Origin: Chryseobacterium sp. HSC-36S06
Lineage (GTDB): Bacteria > Bacteroidota > Bacteroidia > Flavobacteriales > Weeksellaceae
DNA: 64,000 nucleotides
Reading direction: 5' to 3'
NCBI RefSeq assembly: GCF_024171485.1
Contig: NZ_JALJZX010000002.1
Coordinates: 558,001-622,000, forward strand
The position numbers and the translations under genes are program-made. Positions 7,149-15,761 of this stretch are shown here, piece by piece (positions within the stretch are counted from its first letter, which is position 1; every line of letters starts with the position of its first letter). The notes under the pieces are model-generated. The model worked only from the letters and a program-made list of their open reading frames with translations, was not told the DNA's origin and searched no databases.

Positions 7149-9551
7149 ATGAAAATCAAATTGACAATGATCGCGCTTCTGTATGCAGGCTTTGCTTTTG
7201 CACAGGAGAGCATAACATATCAGCAGCCCTCAGCGGAGATCCTTCAACTTGCAGATTTCCAGAGAGCACCAGGCGTAATGATGGACAGCAAGAAAGAATG
7301 GCTTATCTTCTCTTACCGGCCGACTTACAAATCTTTAGACGATCTCAATCAGGAAGAAATGCGGCTTGCAGGCTTACGGGTGAATCCTGTGACCAATATT
7401 TCCAGTACGATCACCTATGTTAATAATTTGAAAATAAGAAAGTTAAAAGATAAAAACGAAATTCAGGTTAAAGGACTTCCGGCGAATCCTAAAATTGCAT
7501 ACACCAGCTTTTCACCAGACGAAAAGGAACTTGCCTTTACCAACACCACAGCGAAAGGAGTAGAACTTTGGATTCTGGACCTCGCAACAGCCACCGCAAA
7601 AAAACTTACAGGAGATCATCTGAATGCCAATTTAGGAATGCCTTACGTTTGGATGAAAGATTCTGAAACGCTTTTGGTAAAACAGATTCCGGCCAACAGA
7701 AGTGCGCTGATCGATGATAAAAAGATGATACCTTCCGGACCTACAGTATCGAATGCTGACGGAAAAGTTTCACAAAACAGAACTTATCAGGATTTGCTAA
7801 AAAATCCACAGGATGAAGCTAATTTCGACACGCTTGCAAAAGCAGAATTGGTAAAAGTATCTCTTAATGGAAATCTGACTCCATTCAAACCTGAAGCGCT
7901 TTACTCAGGAATGAGTTTTTCGCCTGACGGAAATTATCTGATGCTTACAACAATACAGCGACCATATTCCTACATTGTTCCGCTGAGCCGATTCCCAATG
8001 ACTACTACAGTTTACGACAAGGATGGAAATTCTGTGAAAACCGTAAATGAAATTCCGCTTACGGAGATTATGCCAAAAGGTTTCTCTTCGGTTAGACCCG
8101 GAAAAAGAAATATGAGCTGGCGAGATGATCAGCCTTCAACCTTGGTTTATGCTGAGGCATTGGATGGAGGCGACCAGTCTAAAAATGTAGAAAACAGAGA
8201 CGAAATTTTCCTGTGGGAAGCACCTTTCAGCAATGCACCGAAATCTTTCTTCAAAACAAAGCAGCGTTTCAGTGGTATTGATTGGTCGAATGGTGATTTT
8301 GCGATTGTTTCAGACAGCTGGTACGATACAAGAAATACAAAATCTTATCTCATCAATCTGAAAAATAACGCTTCGAAAATTATTGATGACCGCAATTATC
8401 AGGACGTTTACAGTGATCCTGGTAATTTCAACACTACCAAAAATCAGTACGGAAGAACAGTTATTGATACCAAAAATAACAAAGCCTATCTTGTTGGTGA
8501 AGGATTTACGAAGGAAGGCCAGTTTCCGTTTATTGATGAAGTTGATTTGAATTCATCTGCGAAGAAGAGAATTTACACCTCAAAACTGAAAAATTCCAAA
8601 GAAAATATCATCGATATTCTGGATGCGAAAACAGGAAATGTGCTTGTGGTAGAGCAGTCATCGAATCAATATCCGAATTATTCTATCAGAAATATTAAAA
8701 ACGGAAAAGGTACAGCGGTAACTCATTTTGAAAACCCTTTTGAAAGCATTAAAAATGTGTACAAAGAAGTAATAAAATACAAAAGAAATGATGGAGTAGA
8801 ACTCACAGGAACGCTTTATCTCCCGGCAAATTTCGACAGAAAAAACCCGAAAGAAAAATTACCGCTGTTAATCTGGGCTTATCCTACAGAATATAAAGAC
8901 AAAAACACTGCTGGGCAAAATACTCAAAATCCGAACGATTTTACCTTCCCAAGCTACGGCTCGTTCATTTATTGGGTGAACAAAGGTTACGCTGTTCTGG
9001 ACGATGCAGCTTTCCCGATCATCGGTGAAGGAAAAGCAGAACCTAATGATACCTTTATGCCTCAGTTGGTTGCCAACGGAAAAGCAGCGATCGATGCATT
9101 GGATAATTTAGGATATATTGACAGATCCAAAGTGGCAGTTGGCGGGCATTCTTACGGTGCTTTTATGACTGCAAATCTGTTGACGCATTCTAAAGATTAT
9201 GCCTGTGGAATCGCAAGAAGCGGCGCTTATAACAGAACATTAACGCCGTTTGGATTCCAGTCTGAGCAAAGAAATTATTGGGATGTACCGGAAGTTTACA
9301 ACACCATGTCGCCATTTATGAATGCTGACAAAATGAAAACGCCAATGTTGCTTATTCACGGTGAAGCCGATAACAATCCAGGAACTTTCACGCTACAGAC
9401 CGAAAGATATTTCCAGGCACTGAAAAATCTGGGCGCACCTGTAAGAATGGTTCTTTTACCGAAAGAATCTCACGGTTATGCAGCCAAAGAAAGTATTCTG
9501 CATGTTTTGTGGGAACAGGATCAGTTCCTTGAGAAATGTCTCAAAAAATAA
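7149..9551 (+). CDS. secreted S9-family prolyl oligopeptidase-like serine peptidase
   Basis: The 800 aa protein has a Sec signal peptide (MKIKLTMIALLYAGFAFAQ), a beta-propeller region to about residue 540 and a C-terminal alpha/beta-hydrolase peptidase domain. The catalytic triad is visible: S668 in GGHSYG, D741 in GEADNN and H775 in SHGY. It resembles the glutamyl-endopeptidase/dipeptidyl-aminopeptidase branch of family S9 common in Flavobacteriia and probably degrades peptides in the periplasm. A clear hairpin terminator follows. No TAnnTTTG box is obvious upstream. Confidence 0.93.
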   Translation: MKIKLTMIALLYAGFAFAQESITYQQPSAEILQLADFQRAPGVMMDSKKEWLIFSYRPTYKSLDDLNQEEMRLAGLRVNPVTNISSTITYVNNLKIRKLKDKNEIQVKGLPANPKIAYTSFSPDEKELAFTNTTAKGVELWILDLATATAKKLTGDHLNANLGMPYVWMKDSETLLVKQIPANRSALIDDKKMIPSGPTVSNADGKVSQNRTYQDLLKNPQDEANFDTLAKAELVKVSLNGNLTPFKPEALYSGMSFSPDGNYLMLTTIQRPYSYIVPLSRFPMTTTVYDKDGNSVKTVNEIPLTEIMPKGFSSVRPGKRNMSWRDDQPSTLVYAEALDGGDQSKNVENRDEIFLWEAPFSNAPKSFFKTKQRFSGIDWSNGDFAIVSDSWYDTRNTKSYLINLKNNASKIIDDRNYQDVYSDPGNFNTTKNQYGRTVIDTKNNKAYLVGEGFTKEGQFPFIDEVDLNSSAKKRIYTSKLKNSKENIIDILDAKTGNVLVVEQSSNQYPNYSIRNIKNGKGTAVTHFENPFESIKNVYKEVIKYKRNDGVELTGTLYLPANFDRKNPKEKLPLLIWAYPTEYKDKNTAGQNTQNPNDFTFPSYGSFIYWVNKGYAVLDDAAFPIIGEGKAEPNDTFMPQLVANGKAAIDALDNLGYIDRSKVAVGGHSYGAFMTANLLTHSKDYACGIARSGAYNRTLTPFGFQSEQRNYWDVPEVYNTMSPFMNADKMKTPMLLIHGEADNNPGTFTLQTERYFQALKNLGAPVRMVLLPKESHGYAAKESILHVLWEQDQFLEKCLKK

Positions 9552-9558
9552 TAAAAAG

Positions 9559-9582
9559 TCTCCCGGTAATCGGGAGATTTTT
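9559..9582 (+). terminator. Rho-independent terminator after the S9 peptidase gene
   Basis: Stem TCTCCCG/CGGGAGA, loop GTAAT, followed by T-rich sequence. Confidence 0.8.
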
Positions 9583-9629
9583 GTTAACCATAAATGCTAT
9601 AGCAGTAGGTTACAGAAGGAAAATGATTG

Positions 9630-9661
9630 CCAAGCGTAAGAACTTACTTGGTTCTGCAGAA
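9630..9661. other. hairpin and short palindrome in an otherwise empty intergenic stretch
   Basis: Within the gap 9583-9737 a bulged hairpin (CCAAG-CG-TAAG, loop AA, CTTACTTGG; 9630-9651) is followed at once by the 10-bp palindrome TTCTGCAGAA (9652-9661). No open frame or box explains them. They lie about 110 nt upstream of the lipoprotein gene at 9774 and could be a regulatory site or chance structure. Confidence 0.3.
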
Positions 9662-9737
9662 ACAAATCCAATTTAACATAATATAAATTATAGGAGTTTT
9701 TAAACTATGAGAATTTATACCTTAATCTAAATATTAT

Positions 9738-9745
9738 TATCTTTA
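9738..9745 (+). promoter_or_regulatory. near-consensus -7 box (TATCTTTA)
   Basis: One mismatch to TAnnTTTG, ending 28 nt before the ATG at 9774. Confidence 0.45.
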
Positions 9746-9773
9746 CAAAGCTAATCAGCAAATACAATCTATC

Positions 9774-10241
9774 ATGAAAAATTACGTATTAATACCGGCC
9801 ATCATGTTTTCTCTTTTCAGCTGCAAGCAGAATTCTGATAAGTCTGCAGAAAAAAATCTTACAGGCGATTCTCAGCAGTTAGAAAATTTAGAAACATGTT
9901 ACGAAGCTGTGCACGGTCAGGATTCTGTAAAACTTTCCGTGATTTACTCCGCAGGAAATATTACCGGCAGTTTGCTTTACAATAATCCACAATCCAGCAA
10001 TTCCTCAACGGGAACTTTCACTGGAACCAAATCCGGTGACACGTTGAAGTTATTGTCAAGAACTGCAACCGGCGGAAATATCAGTTTCAACGAAATTTAT
10101 CTTCTGAGCAAATCCGGTAAGCTTTATGAAGGCATTGGTGAAGTTGAAAAGATAAATGATTCCACAACCGTGTTCGCAGAACCTTCGAAAATTGATTTTA
10201 CCAAAAGTTTTGTCTTCAGTAAAGTTGAATGTATTTTCTAA
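9774..10241 (+). CDS. small lipoprotein, tandem paralog A
   Basis: The 155 aa protein has an SPase II signal (MKNYVLIPAIMFSLFSC, lipobox LFSC). After a Ser/Asn/Lys-rich linker comes a domain starting LETCYEAVHGQDSVKL, with ITGSLLYNN, GTFTGTKSGDTLKL, and EIYLL-KSGKLYEGIGE. The same pattern recurs in the next gene, so the two are tandem duplicates. They are probably cell-envelope lipoproteins of unknown function with an all-beta fold. A near-consensus -7 box lies upstream and 67 nt separate the paralogs. Confidence 0.75.
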   Translation: MKNYVLIPAIMFSLFSCKQNSDKSAEKNLTGDSQQLENLETCYEAVHGQDSVKLSVIYSAGNITGSLLYNNPQSSNSSTGTFTGTKSGDTLKLLSRTATGGNISFNEIYLLSKSGKLYEGIGEVEKINDSTTVFAEPSKIDFTKSFVFSKVECIF

Positions 10242-10308
10242 TATTATTTAACATAATATTATTGCTTTTAAACTGTCCAAAAAATCCGAAATATTCTTAA
10301 AAACTTCT

Positions 10309-10821
10309 ATGAAAAACTTAATTTTATCAGCATTAATGATACTTACAGTGTTAAGTTGTGAGAAAAAAACAACCGAAACTGTTGATATACAAACTACAAC
10401 TCCCGACTCTATCACTGTTCCGGAAAGCAATGAACCTGTAGAATCTTCTACCCTACAGACGTGTTATATGGAAGTAACGGGAAAGGATACCCTGTTTATT
10501 TCGCTCGATGACAATTTAGGCACTATAACCGGTAAAATGCGTTATAAAAATTTCGAGAAAGACAGTTCTTTCGGTGACGTAATGGGGACCCAAAATGGCG
10601 ATACCATTAAGTTAAATTATACTTTCGAGGCTGAAGGAACAACCTCTGACCGTGAAATCTATTTCCTTAGAAAAGACGGAAATTTAATTGAAGGAATTGG
10701 TGAACATAAAACAGAAGGCAGCAGGGATTTTTATGCAAATCCTGCCCAACTTAAATATGAAGGCCACACGCTGAAGCCTATCGACTGTACAAATTTTGAA
10801 AAGAATTTTAAAACGAAATAA
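10309..10821 (+). CDS. small lipoprotein, tandem paralog B
   Basis: The 170 aa protein has a lipobox (MILTVLSC). Its core LQTCYMEVTGKDTLFI...TITGKMRYKN...GDVMGTQNGDTIKL...EIYFLRKDGNLIEGIGE aligns position by position with paralog A. Two Cys in each core (TCY, and C in VECIF or PIDC) may form a disulfide. It is probably transcribed with paralog A. A bidirectional terminator follows. Function unknown. Confidence 0.75.
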   Translation: MKNLILSALMILTVLSCEKKTTETVDIQTTTPDSITVPESNEPVESSTLQTCYMEVTGKDTLFISLDDNLGTITGKMRYKNFEKDSSFGDVMGTQNGDTIKLNYTFEAEGTTSDREIYFLRKDGNLIEGIGEHKTEGSRDFYANPAQLKYEGHTLKPIDCTNFEKNFKTK

Positions 10822-10843
10822 TTACTCTCAATCAATAATAAAA

Positions 10844-10869
10844 AAGAGCAACCAATTTTGGTTGCTCTT
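10844..10869. terminator. bidirectional terminator between the lipoprotein gene and the GH30 operon
   Basis: Perfect 12-bp stem AAGAGCAACCAA/TTGGTTGCTCTT separated by TT, flanked by A-rich and T-rich sequence, between convergent genes. Confidence 0.8.
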
Positions 10870-10895
10870 TCGTTATGAAAAAATACAGAAACTAG

Positions 10896-12335
10896 TTATA
10901 TTATCACAGTTTGAATGGAATGTGCCGGAACCGACAATTTTGCGGCCTGCCCTTCAATCCATAGGTAAGTATCGGTATCCTGATCAGATTCGTTCATAAT
11001 TACAGTAACCAACTCACCATTCTCGTTCATGAACGCAGTAGAAATAAGTGCTGCTCTGTTTGACGAATTACCGATTCTCTGCGAACCTGGCTTGATATAT
11101 TTAGATACATGACCGATGTAGTAATATTCGTAGGTATAATGCACTTCACCGGTTCGGGTGTCGGCGATAATGGGAGCAAAACAGAAGTTCCCAACATGAT
11201 TCGGGCCGCCGGTTTCATCCAGAAGTACATTCCAGTCTGTCCAGAGTGCAGTACCTTTGTTGAAATCATTAAGCATATTGCGTCCGTAAAGTTCACCTAG
11301 GGAAACATCATAAATCTGATCCATTTTGAACTGCTCTTTACAACCTTCTGTAAATGCCAGAAACATATTCGGAAACGCCTTTTGGGTTTCTTCTAAGTTA
11401 TCGAAAAGCTGGGATTTATTGTTCCATGTTTCGTACCAGTGATAACCGATCCCGTGCGCATATTTTGCCGTTTCGGGATCTTGCAGCGTGGTTGTAGCAC
11501 GCTGATAAATTAAATCGCGGTTATGATCCCAGATGATGACTTTTTTATCTTTGTAGCCGTTTTTCCATAAAGTTGGTCCCAGATTGTTCTTCAGGAAATC
11601 GCCTTCTTCTTCAGCGGTATAAATACACGATTCCCAGGTTTGCGTTGCCATAGGTTCATTTTGTATGGTTAAACCCCAAACCGGCATTCCGCGCTTTTCG
11701 TATTCTTTGATGAATTTAATGTAATATTCTGCCCACGGTTGATAATATTCATCTTTCAGCCGACCGCCTTTCAGCATACTGTTGTTGGATTTCATCCATG
11801 CCGGCGGGCTCCACGGCGAAAAATAAAATGTAAACTGATTACCGATAAGCTTCTGGGCTTCCTTAATCATAGGGATTTTGTATTTCTCATCTTTCGCAAT
11901 AGAAAACGATTTAAGCGACACATCACCATCTTTAACATACGTGTACGATTCGCTGGAGAAATCACAGGAATTCATATTGGTTCTTACGATGGTGTATCCC
12001 AGGCCGTTTTTGCCGTAATATGCCTCCAGAATTTCTTTCTGTTTTGCTTTCGGCATTTTATAAAGCGTTTCGGCTGAGGCATCTGTAATAGCACCGCCAA
12101 TGCCGATTAATTTCTGATATTTAAAATCAGGATCCACAAAAATGCAGGCATCGGTTTCTTTTGGCTGGGCCATTTTTTCAAATTTGACCAGGCCTTTATC
12201 CTGAAGTTTCTCTTTTGTCGCCGCATTGGTAAGGATTACTTTGGCAGTTTTTTTTATACTGTTCTTCCAGTAATTCTGGCTGAATCCACTTACAAAAACT
12301 CCGAGCAGGATCGATGTAATCAATGTTTTTCTCAT
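10896..12335 (-). CDS. GH30-family glycoside hydrolase (glucosylceramidase-like)
   Basis: The 479 aa protein has a Sec signal peptide (MRKTLITSILLGVFVSGFSQ) and a GH30 (beta/alpha)8 domain. The family signature is FSPWSPPAWMKSN. The acid/base is E227 in IQNEP and the nucleophile is E330 in FTEGC. The C-terminal part forms the side beta-domain. It should cut beta-glycosidic bonds with retention. Relatives include glucosylceramidases and beta-1,6-glucanases, and the substrate is not readable. The frame extends 50 codons further upstream, into the preceding gene, but the ATG at 12335 starts the signal peptide. It is the last gene of the susC operon. Confidence 0.88.
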   Translation of the reverse strand: MRKTLITSILLGVFVSGFSQNYWKNSIKKTAKVILTNAATKEKLQDKGLVKFEKMAQPKETDACIFVDPDFKYQKLIGIGGAITDASAETLYKMPKAKQKEILEAYYGKNGLGYTIVRTNMNSCDFSSESYTYVKDGDVSLKSFSIAKDEKYKIPMIKEAQKLIGNQFTFYFSPWSPPAWMKSNNSMLKGGRLKDEYYQPWAEYYIKFIKEYEKRGMPVWGLTIQNEPMATQTWESCIYTAEEEGDFLKNNLGPTLWKNGYKDKKVIIWDHNRDLIYQRATTTLQDPETAKYAHGIGYHWYETWNNKSQLFDNLEETQKAFPNMFLAFTEGCKEQFKMDQIYDVSLGELYGRNMLNDFNKGTALWTDWNVLLDETGGPNHVGNFCFAPIIADTRTGEVHYTYEYYYIGHVSKYIKPGSQRIGNSSNRAALISTAFMNENGELVTVIMNESDQDTDTYLWIEGQAAKLSVPAHSIQTVII

Positions 12336-12372
12336 TATCATTATTTTTTTAGTATTTACTATTATCTTTCTG

Positions 12373-14304
12373 TTAATCAAGATTAACCTTATACTTCGCT
12401 TCTTTTGTTGTGAGTGGAAAATGATCAGTTCTAAAAGGCGAAACCGGCAGATTGTTTTCCGTAAACAGATTGTTCTCTGAAGCATTTCCTTTCCACCCGA
12501 ACCTTACTGCGGCAGGATTTTTAACCTTATCACTATATACTTCTACTCTATTTTTAAAGATTTTTGCCGTTGCCGGATAAAAAATCTGATCTTCGCCGGC
12601 AATTTCAAAACCTTTCACGTAAGTAGAATCATCTGATGTTTTAAGTTTTACAACTGGTTTGAATCCTACCGAAATTTTGTTTTTCTGAATTTTAAAATCG
12701 TTAAAGACCGGACTTACATTTCCGTTTCTTAATGCCAAATCCGATAACCTTTCCCCTACAGATTTCTTATTGGACGGATGAATGTCATTGGGATTGCCGA
12801 TATCGGTGGTTACTACCATACCTGTATTTTTCAGCTTCAAAGTATTGGTCTGGGCTTCCCGGAGTTCTGCCCACGAACTTCCCTCGTTGCTGTTTTTTCC
12901 GGGAGTTTCAAAAGTTGCAAGCTGTACAAAATAAAAAGGAAGATCTTTCCCGAATTTCTCTCTCCAACTATTAATCAGCAGCGGAAAACTTTTGTTGTAC
13001 TCCACCGCTCTGTCCTCATTCGATTCGCCCTGATACCAAAGAAAACCTTTGACTTTTAATGGCACCAACGGAGCGATCATCGCGTTGTAAGCCAAAGACG
13101 GGAATTCATTTTCATTGATTCTGTTGAAGATTTGCTCTATGGTTATTTTCCAGTTTCCGGTAAGTGAAATTGATGATTTTTCGGTGACCAGTTTTAATTT
13201 TTCAGGTTCGCCCCAAATTCCGCCGCCGCTTCCGTTATCTGTAATTTTTACGACAATTATATTTTCGCCTACTTTCAGCAGATTTTGTGGAACAGTGTAA
13301 ACCCTTTCTGCATCGTAGGAATTATTGGTTCCTATTTGTTTTCCATTGAAATACGTAATGTCTTCGTCATCGATCTGAGAAAGGAAAAGCTGCGCGTTCC
13401 CGCTGAGATCTTCCTGAGTTAAAGTCACTTTTTTTCTAAGCCAAACAATTCCGTCTAATCCTTCAAAACCTTGTTCTTCCCATCTTTTCGGCTGATAAAT
13501 TTCAGGGAGTTTGGTGTCATCAAAATCACTTTTTAAGTACGAAGTTTCACTGAAATCATCAATGTTTATCTTATGTTTTTTCTGAAGAGCACTGATTTTC
13601 GAGGCAGTGGAAAATTTCACCAAAGAATCCAGAGAGATTCTTGGCATTTTTGAAATCATCGCTTTAAAGTCTTCGGAATTTTCAAAACCATCTCTTGGAA
13701 TCCAGGTTTCAACATTGGTTCCGCCCCAGGAAGAATTGATTAAGCCAATCGGAATTTTAGTTTCCTGGTACATTTTCTTTGCGAAAAAATAAGCAACACC
13801 CGAAAAATCTCCTATCGTTGAAGGATTGGCAATTTTCCACGCGGTCGGTTCGATATTTTTCTGCGGCAAAGTGTTAATTGATCTTTCAATTTTCAGATGT
13901 CTGATTAGAGGAAAATTCTGCTCAATTAGTTCATTCTGATAACCATCAACTCTTGCAAGATTCCACTCCATATTGCTTTGTCCGCTGCAAAGCCAGACAT
14001 CGCCAATTAAAATATTTTTTATGATAATTTGATTACTGCCTGAAATTTTCATTTCAAACGGACCACCAAATTTTTCTTCATTTAAAATTACTTTCCAATT
14101 TCCGGAAGCATCAGCCACAGCTGTTTTTATCTGATTTTTGAATGCAACAGTTATTTTTTCGTTGGGATCAGCAAATCCCCAAACCGGAATTTTCGCATCC
14201 CGCTGCAACACCATATTATCAGAGAAAAAATGAGGTACAGAAACGGCTGCAGTAAATAATTTTATCACGAAAAAGAATAAGAATATGGTGATTTTCTGTT
14301 GCAT
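12373..14304 (-). CDS. sialate O-acetylesterase-like carbohydrate esterase (SASA domain)
   Basis: The 643 aa secreted SGNH-type esterase has an N-terminal hydrophobic signal. The nucleophile is S110 in CSGQSNMEW, and the Asp/His block is DIHPSNKKSVGERL near residue 510. A jelly-roll insert of about 120 aa (near 275-390: GIVWLRKKVTL, AQLFLSQIDDEDITYFNG) resembles GH2-type sugar-binding domains and is usual in this family. It probably removes acetyl groups from the polysaccharide targeted by the neighbouring GH30 enzymes. It starts 12 nt after the upstream GH30 gene and is followed 37 nt later by the second. Confidence 0.85.
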   Translation of the reverse strand: MQQKITIFLFFFVIKLFTAAVSVPHFFSDNMVLQRDAKIPVWGFADPNEKITVAFKNQIKTAVADASGNWKVILNEEKFGGPFEMKISGSNQIIIKNILIGDVWLCSGQSNMEWNLARVDGYQNELIEQNFPLIRHLKIERSINTLPQKNIEPTAWKIANPSTIGDFSGVAYFFAKKMYQETKIPIGLINSSWGGTNVETWIPRDGFENSEDFKAMISKMPRISLDSLVKFSTASKISALQKKHKINIDDFSETSYLKSDFDDTKLPEIYQPKRWEEQGFEGLDGIVWLRKKVTLTQEDLSGNAQLFLSQIDDEDITYFNGKQIGTNNSYDAERVYTVPQNLLKVGENIIVVKITDNGSGGGIWGEPEKLKLVTEKSSISLTGNWKITIEQIFNRINENEFPSLAYNAMIAPLVPLKVKGFLWYQGESNEDRAVEYNKSFPLLINSWREKFGKDLPFYFVQLATFETPGKNSNEGSSWAELREAQTNTLKLKNTGMVVTTDIGNPNDIHPSNKKSVGERLSDLALRNGNVSPVFNDFKIQKNKISVGFKPVVKLKTSDDSTYVKGFEIAGEDQIFYPATAKIFKNRVEVYSDKVKNPAAVRFGWKGNASENNLFTENNLPVSPFRTDHFPLTTKEAKYKVNLD

Positions 14305-14316
14305 TAATGAGGATTT

Positions 14317-15756
14317 TTAAAAAATATACGTTGCTGCAGATTTGCCCGGAAGTGAGACAGAAGCAGAATTTCCTTTAAACTTAATATTAAAGTTCTCTGC
14401 ACTTTCGCTGTCATTTTGAACGATGAGCACTGTTTTACCCGAAGGAGTTGTAAATGCTGCGGTGGCAATATTTTCAGTTTGTGTTGAAGCAATTCTAACC
14501 GAATTCTGAGGAACAAATTTCGAAGCATGTCCAATAATATAATAAGCAACATTTCTGGTAAAATCCCCGGAAGAATTAATGGTGATGGCGCCTTTACATT
14601 CGGTACATCCGCCCGGAGTATGTGGCTGGAAAGCAGTATCATTAGCTAAATTCCATTCCAAGGCGATTTTGCTCCAGTTTCGCATTGAACCGATGATTAC
14701 GTTTTTTGTGTGCCAGTTCAGATCATCTTTAAAATTACCTTTAGCGCCTGTCCACTGTTCAGTGAAATAAAGATTTTTATTGGGATGTGCATTATGAACC
14801 GTGCTTAAAGCTGAAATATCGCCTTCGTAAAGGTGAAACGCAGAACCGTCGATATATTTATTGGCTTCCGGATCATCTAAAATATTGATGGCGTATTCGG
14901 GTTTGTTGCAGTTGTGATCGTATACCACGATTTTTGTCGAAACGCCAGATTTTTTAAATTCGGGACCCAAATGATTTTTAATGAAATCTTTCTGCATTTC
15001 TGAAGTCATCAAAAGGCTTGGATTATTTCCAGGATACAGCGGTTCGTTTTGAGGCGTGATTGCATCAATCGTAATTCCTTCTTTTTTCATTCCCTGAATA
15101 TATTTCACGAAATATTTAGCATAAACTCCGTAGAATTCAGGTTTCAAACTTCCGCCAATGGAGCTTCCGTTATCTTTCATCCAAACAGGAGGCGACCAGG
15201 GTGCAGCAATTATTTTAATTTTTGGATTGATGGCGAGAATTTCCTTCAGCATGGAGATTAAATTTTTGTCTCTTGCCAAACTGAATTTTTCTAAATTGAG
15301 ATCCGTCTGTCCCGGCGGAAGATCATTGTAGGAAAAAACTTCACCATCAAGATCTGAAGCGCCTACACTTAACCGCAGGTAACTTACAGAGATGGAATTC
15401 CCGTCATTTCCGAAAATTTCGTTTAAAAGCGCTTTTCTTTTATCGGTTGCAAGCGTGTTGATGACCTGAACACTTCCACCGGTAAGGGTGTATCCAAATC
15501 CGTCAACGGTTTGAAATTTCTGTGATTCATCAATTTCTATGTTGGGGAAACTGTTCGATACATTATCAAAATGGAATGCATTCTGTTGCTGCAGTTTTAC
15601 AGAGCCATCACCTTTTGTGAGCCAAAATTCGATTTTTTTTGCTTCTGAATTTTCGGTTTCTGTCAACACTCTATTCCCGCAGGAAAATAATGAAAAAAGT
15701 GCCACACCGCTAAGTGCAGCACTTTTTAATAAAGATTTATTTGATTTTATCATCAT
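14317..15756 (-). CDS. GH30-family glycoside hydrolase lipoprotein
   Basis: The 479 aa protein is a lipoprotein (GVALFSLFSC lipobox). It carries a GH30 catalytic domain with PWSPPVWMKDN, acid/base E238 in PQNEP and nucleophile E333 in YFTEQW. It is clearly divergent from the first GH30 enzyme, and the two probably act on different linkages or at different locations (surface-anchored versus secreted). The ATG at 15756 is preferred to an in-frame TTG at 15759. It follows susD by 5 nt. Confidence 0.88.
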   Translation of the reverse strand: MMIKSNKSLLKSAALSGVALFSLFSCGNRVLTETENSEAKKIEFWLTKGDGSVKLQQQNAFHFDNVSNSFPNIEIDESQKFQTVDGFGYTLTGGSVQVINTLATDKRKALLNEIFGNDGNSISVSYLRLSVGASDLDGEVFSYNDLPPGQTDLNLEKFSLARDKNLISMLKEILAINPKIKIIAAPWSPPVWMKDNGSSIGGSLKPEFYGVYAKYFVKYIQGMKKEGITIDAITPQNEPLYPGNNPSLLMTSEMQKDFIKNHLGPEFKKSGVSTKIVVYDHNCNKPEYAINILDDPEANKYIDGSAFHLYEGDISALSTVHNAHPNKNLYFTEQWTGAKGNFKDDLNWHTKNVIIGSMRNWSKIALEWNLANDTAFQPHTPGGCTECKGAITINSSGDFTRNVAYYIIGHASKFVPQNSVRIASTQTENIATAAFTTPSGKTVLIVQNDSESAENFNIKFKGNSASVSLPGKSAATYIF

Positions 15757-15761
15757 CAAAG

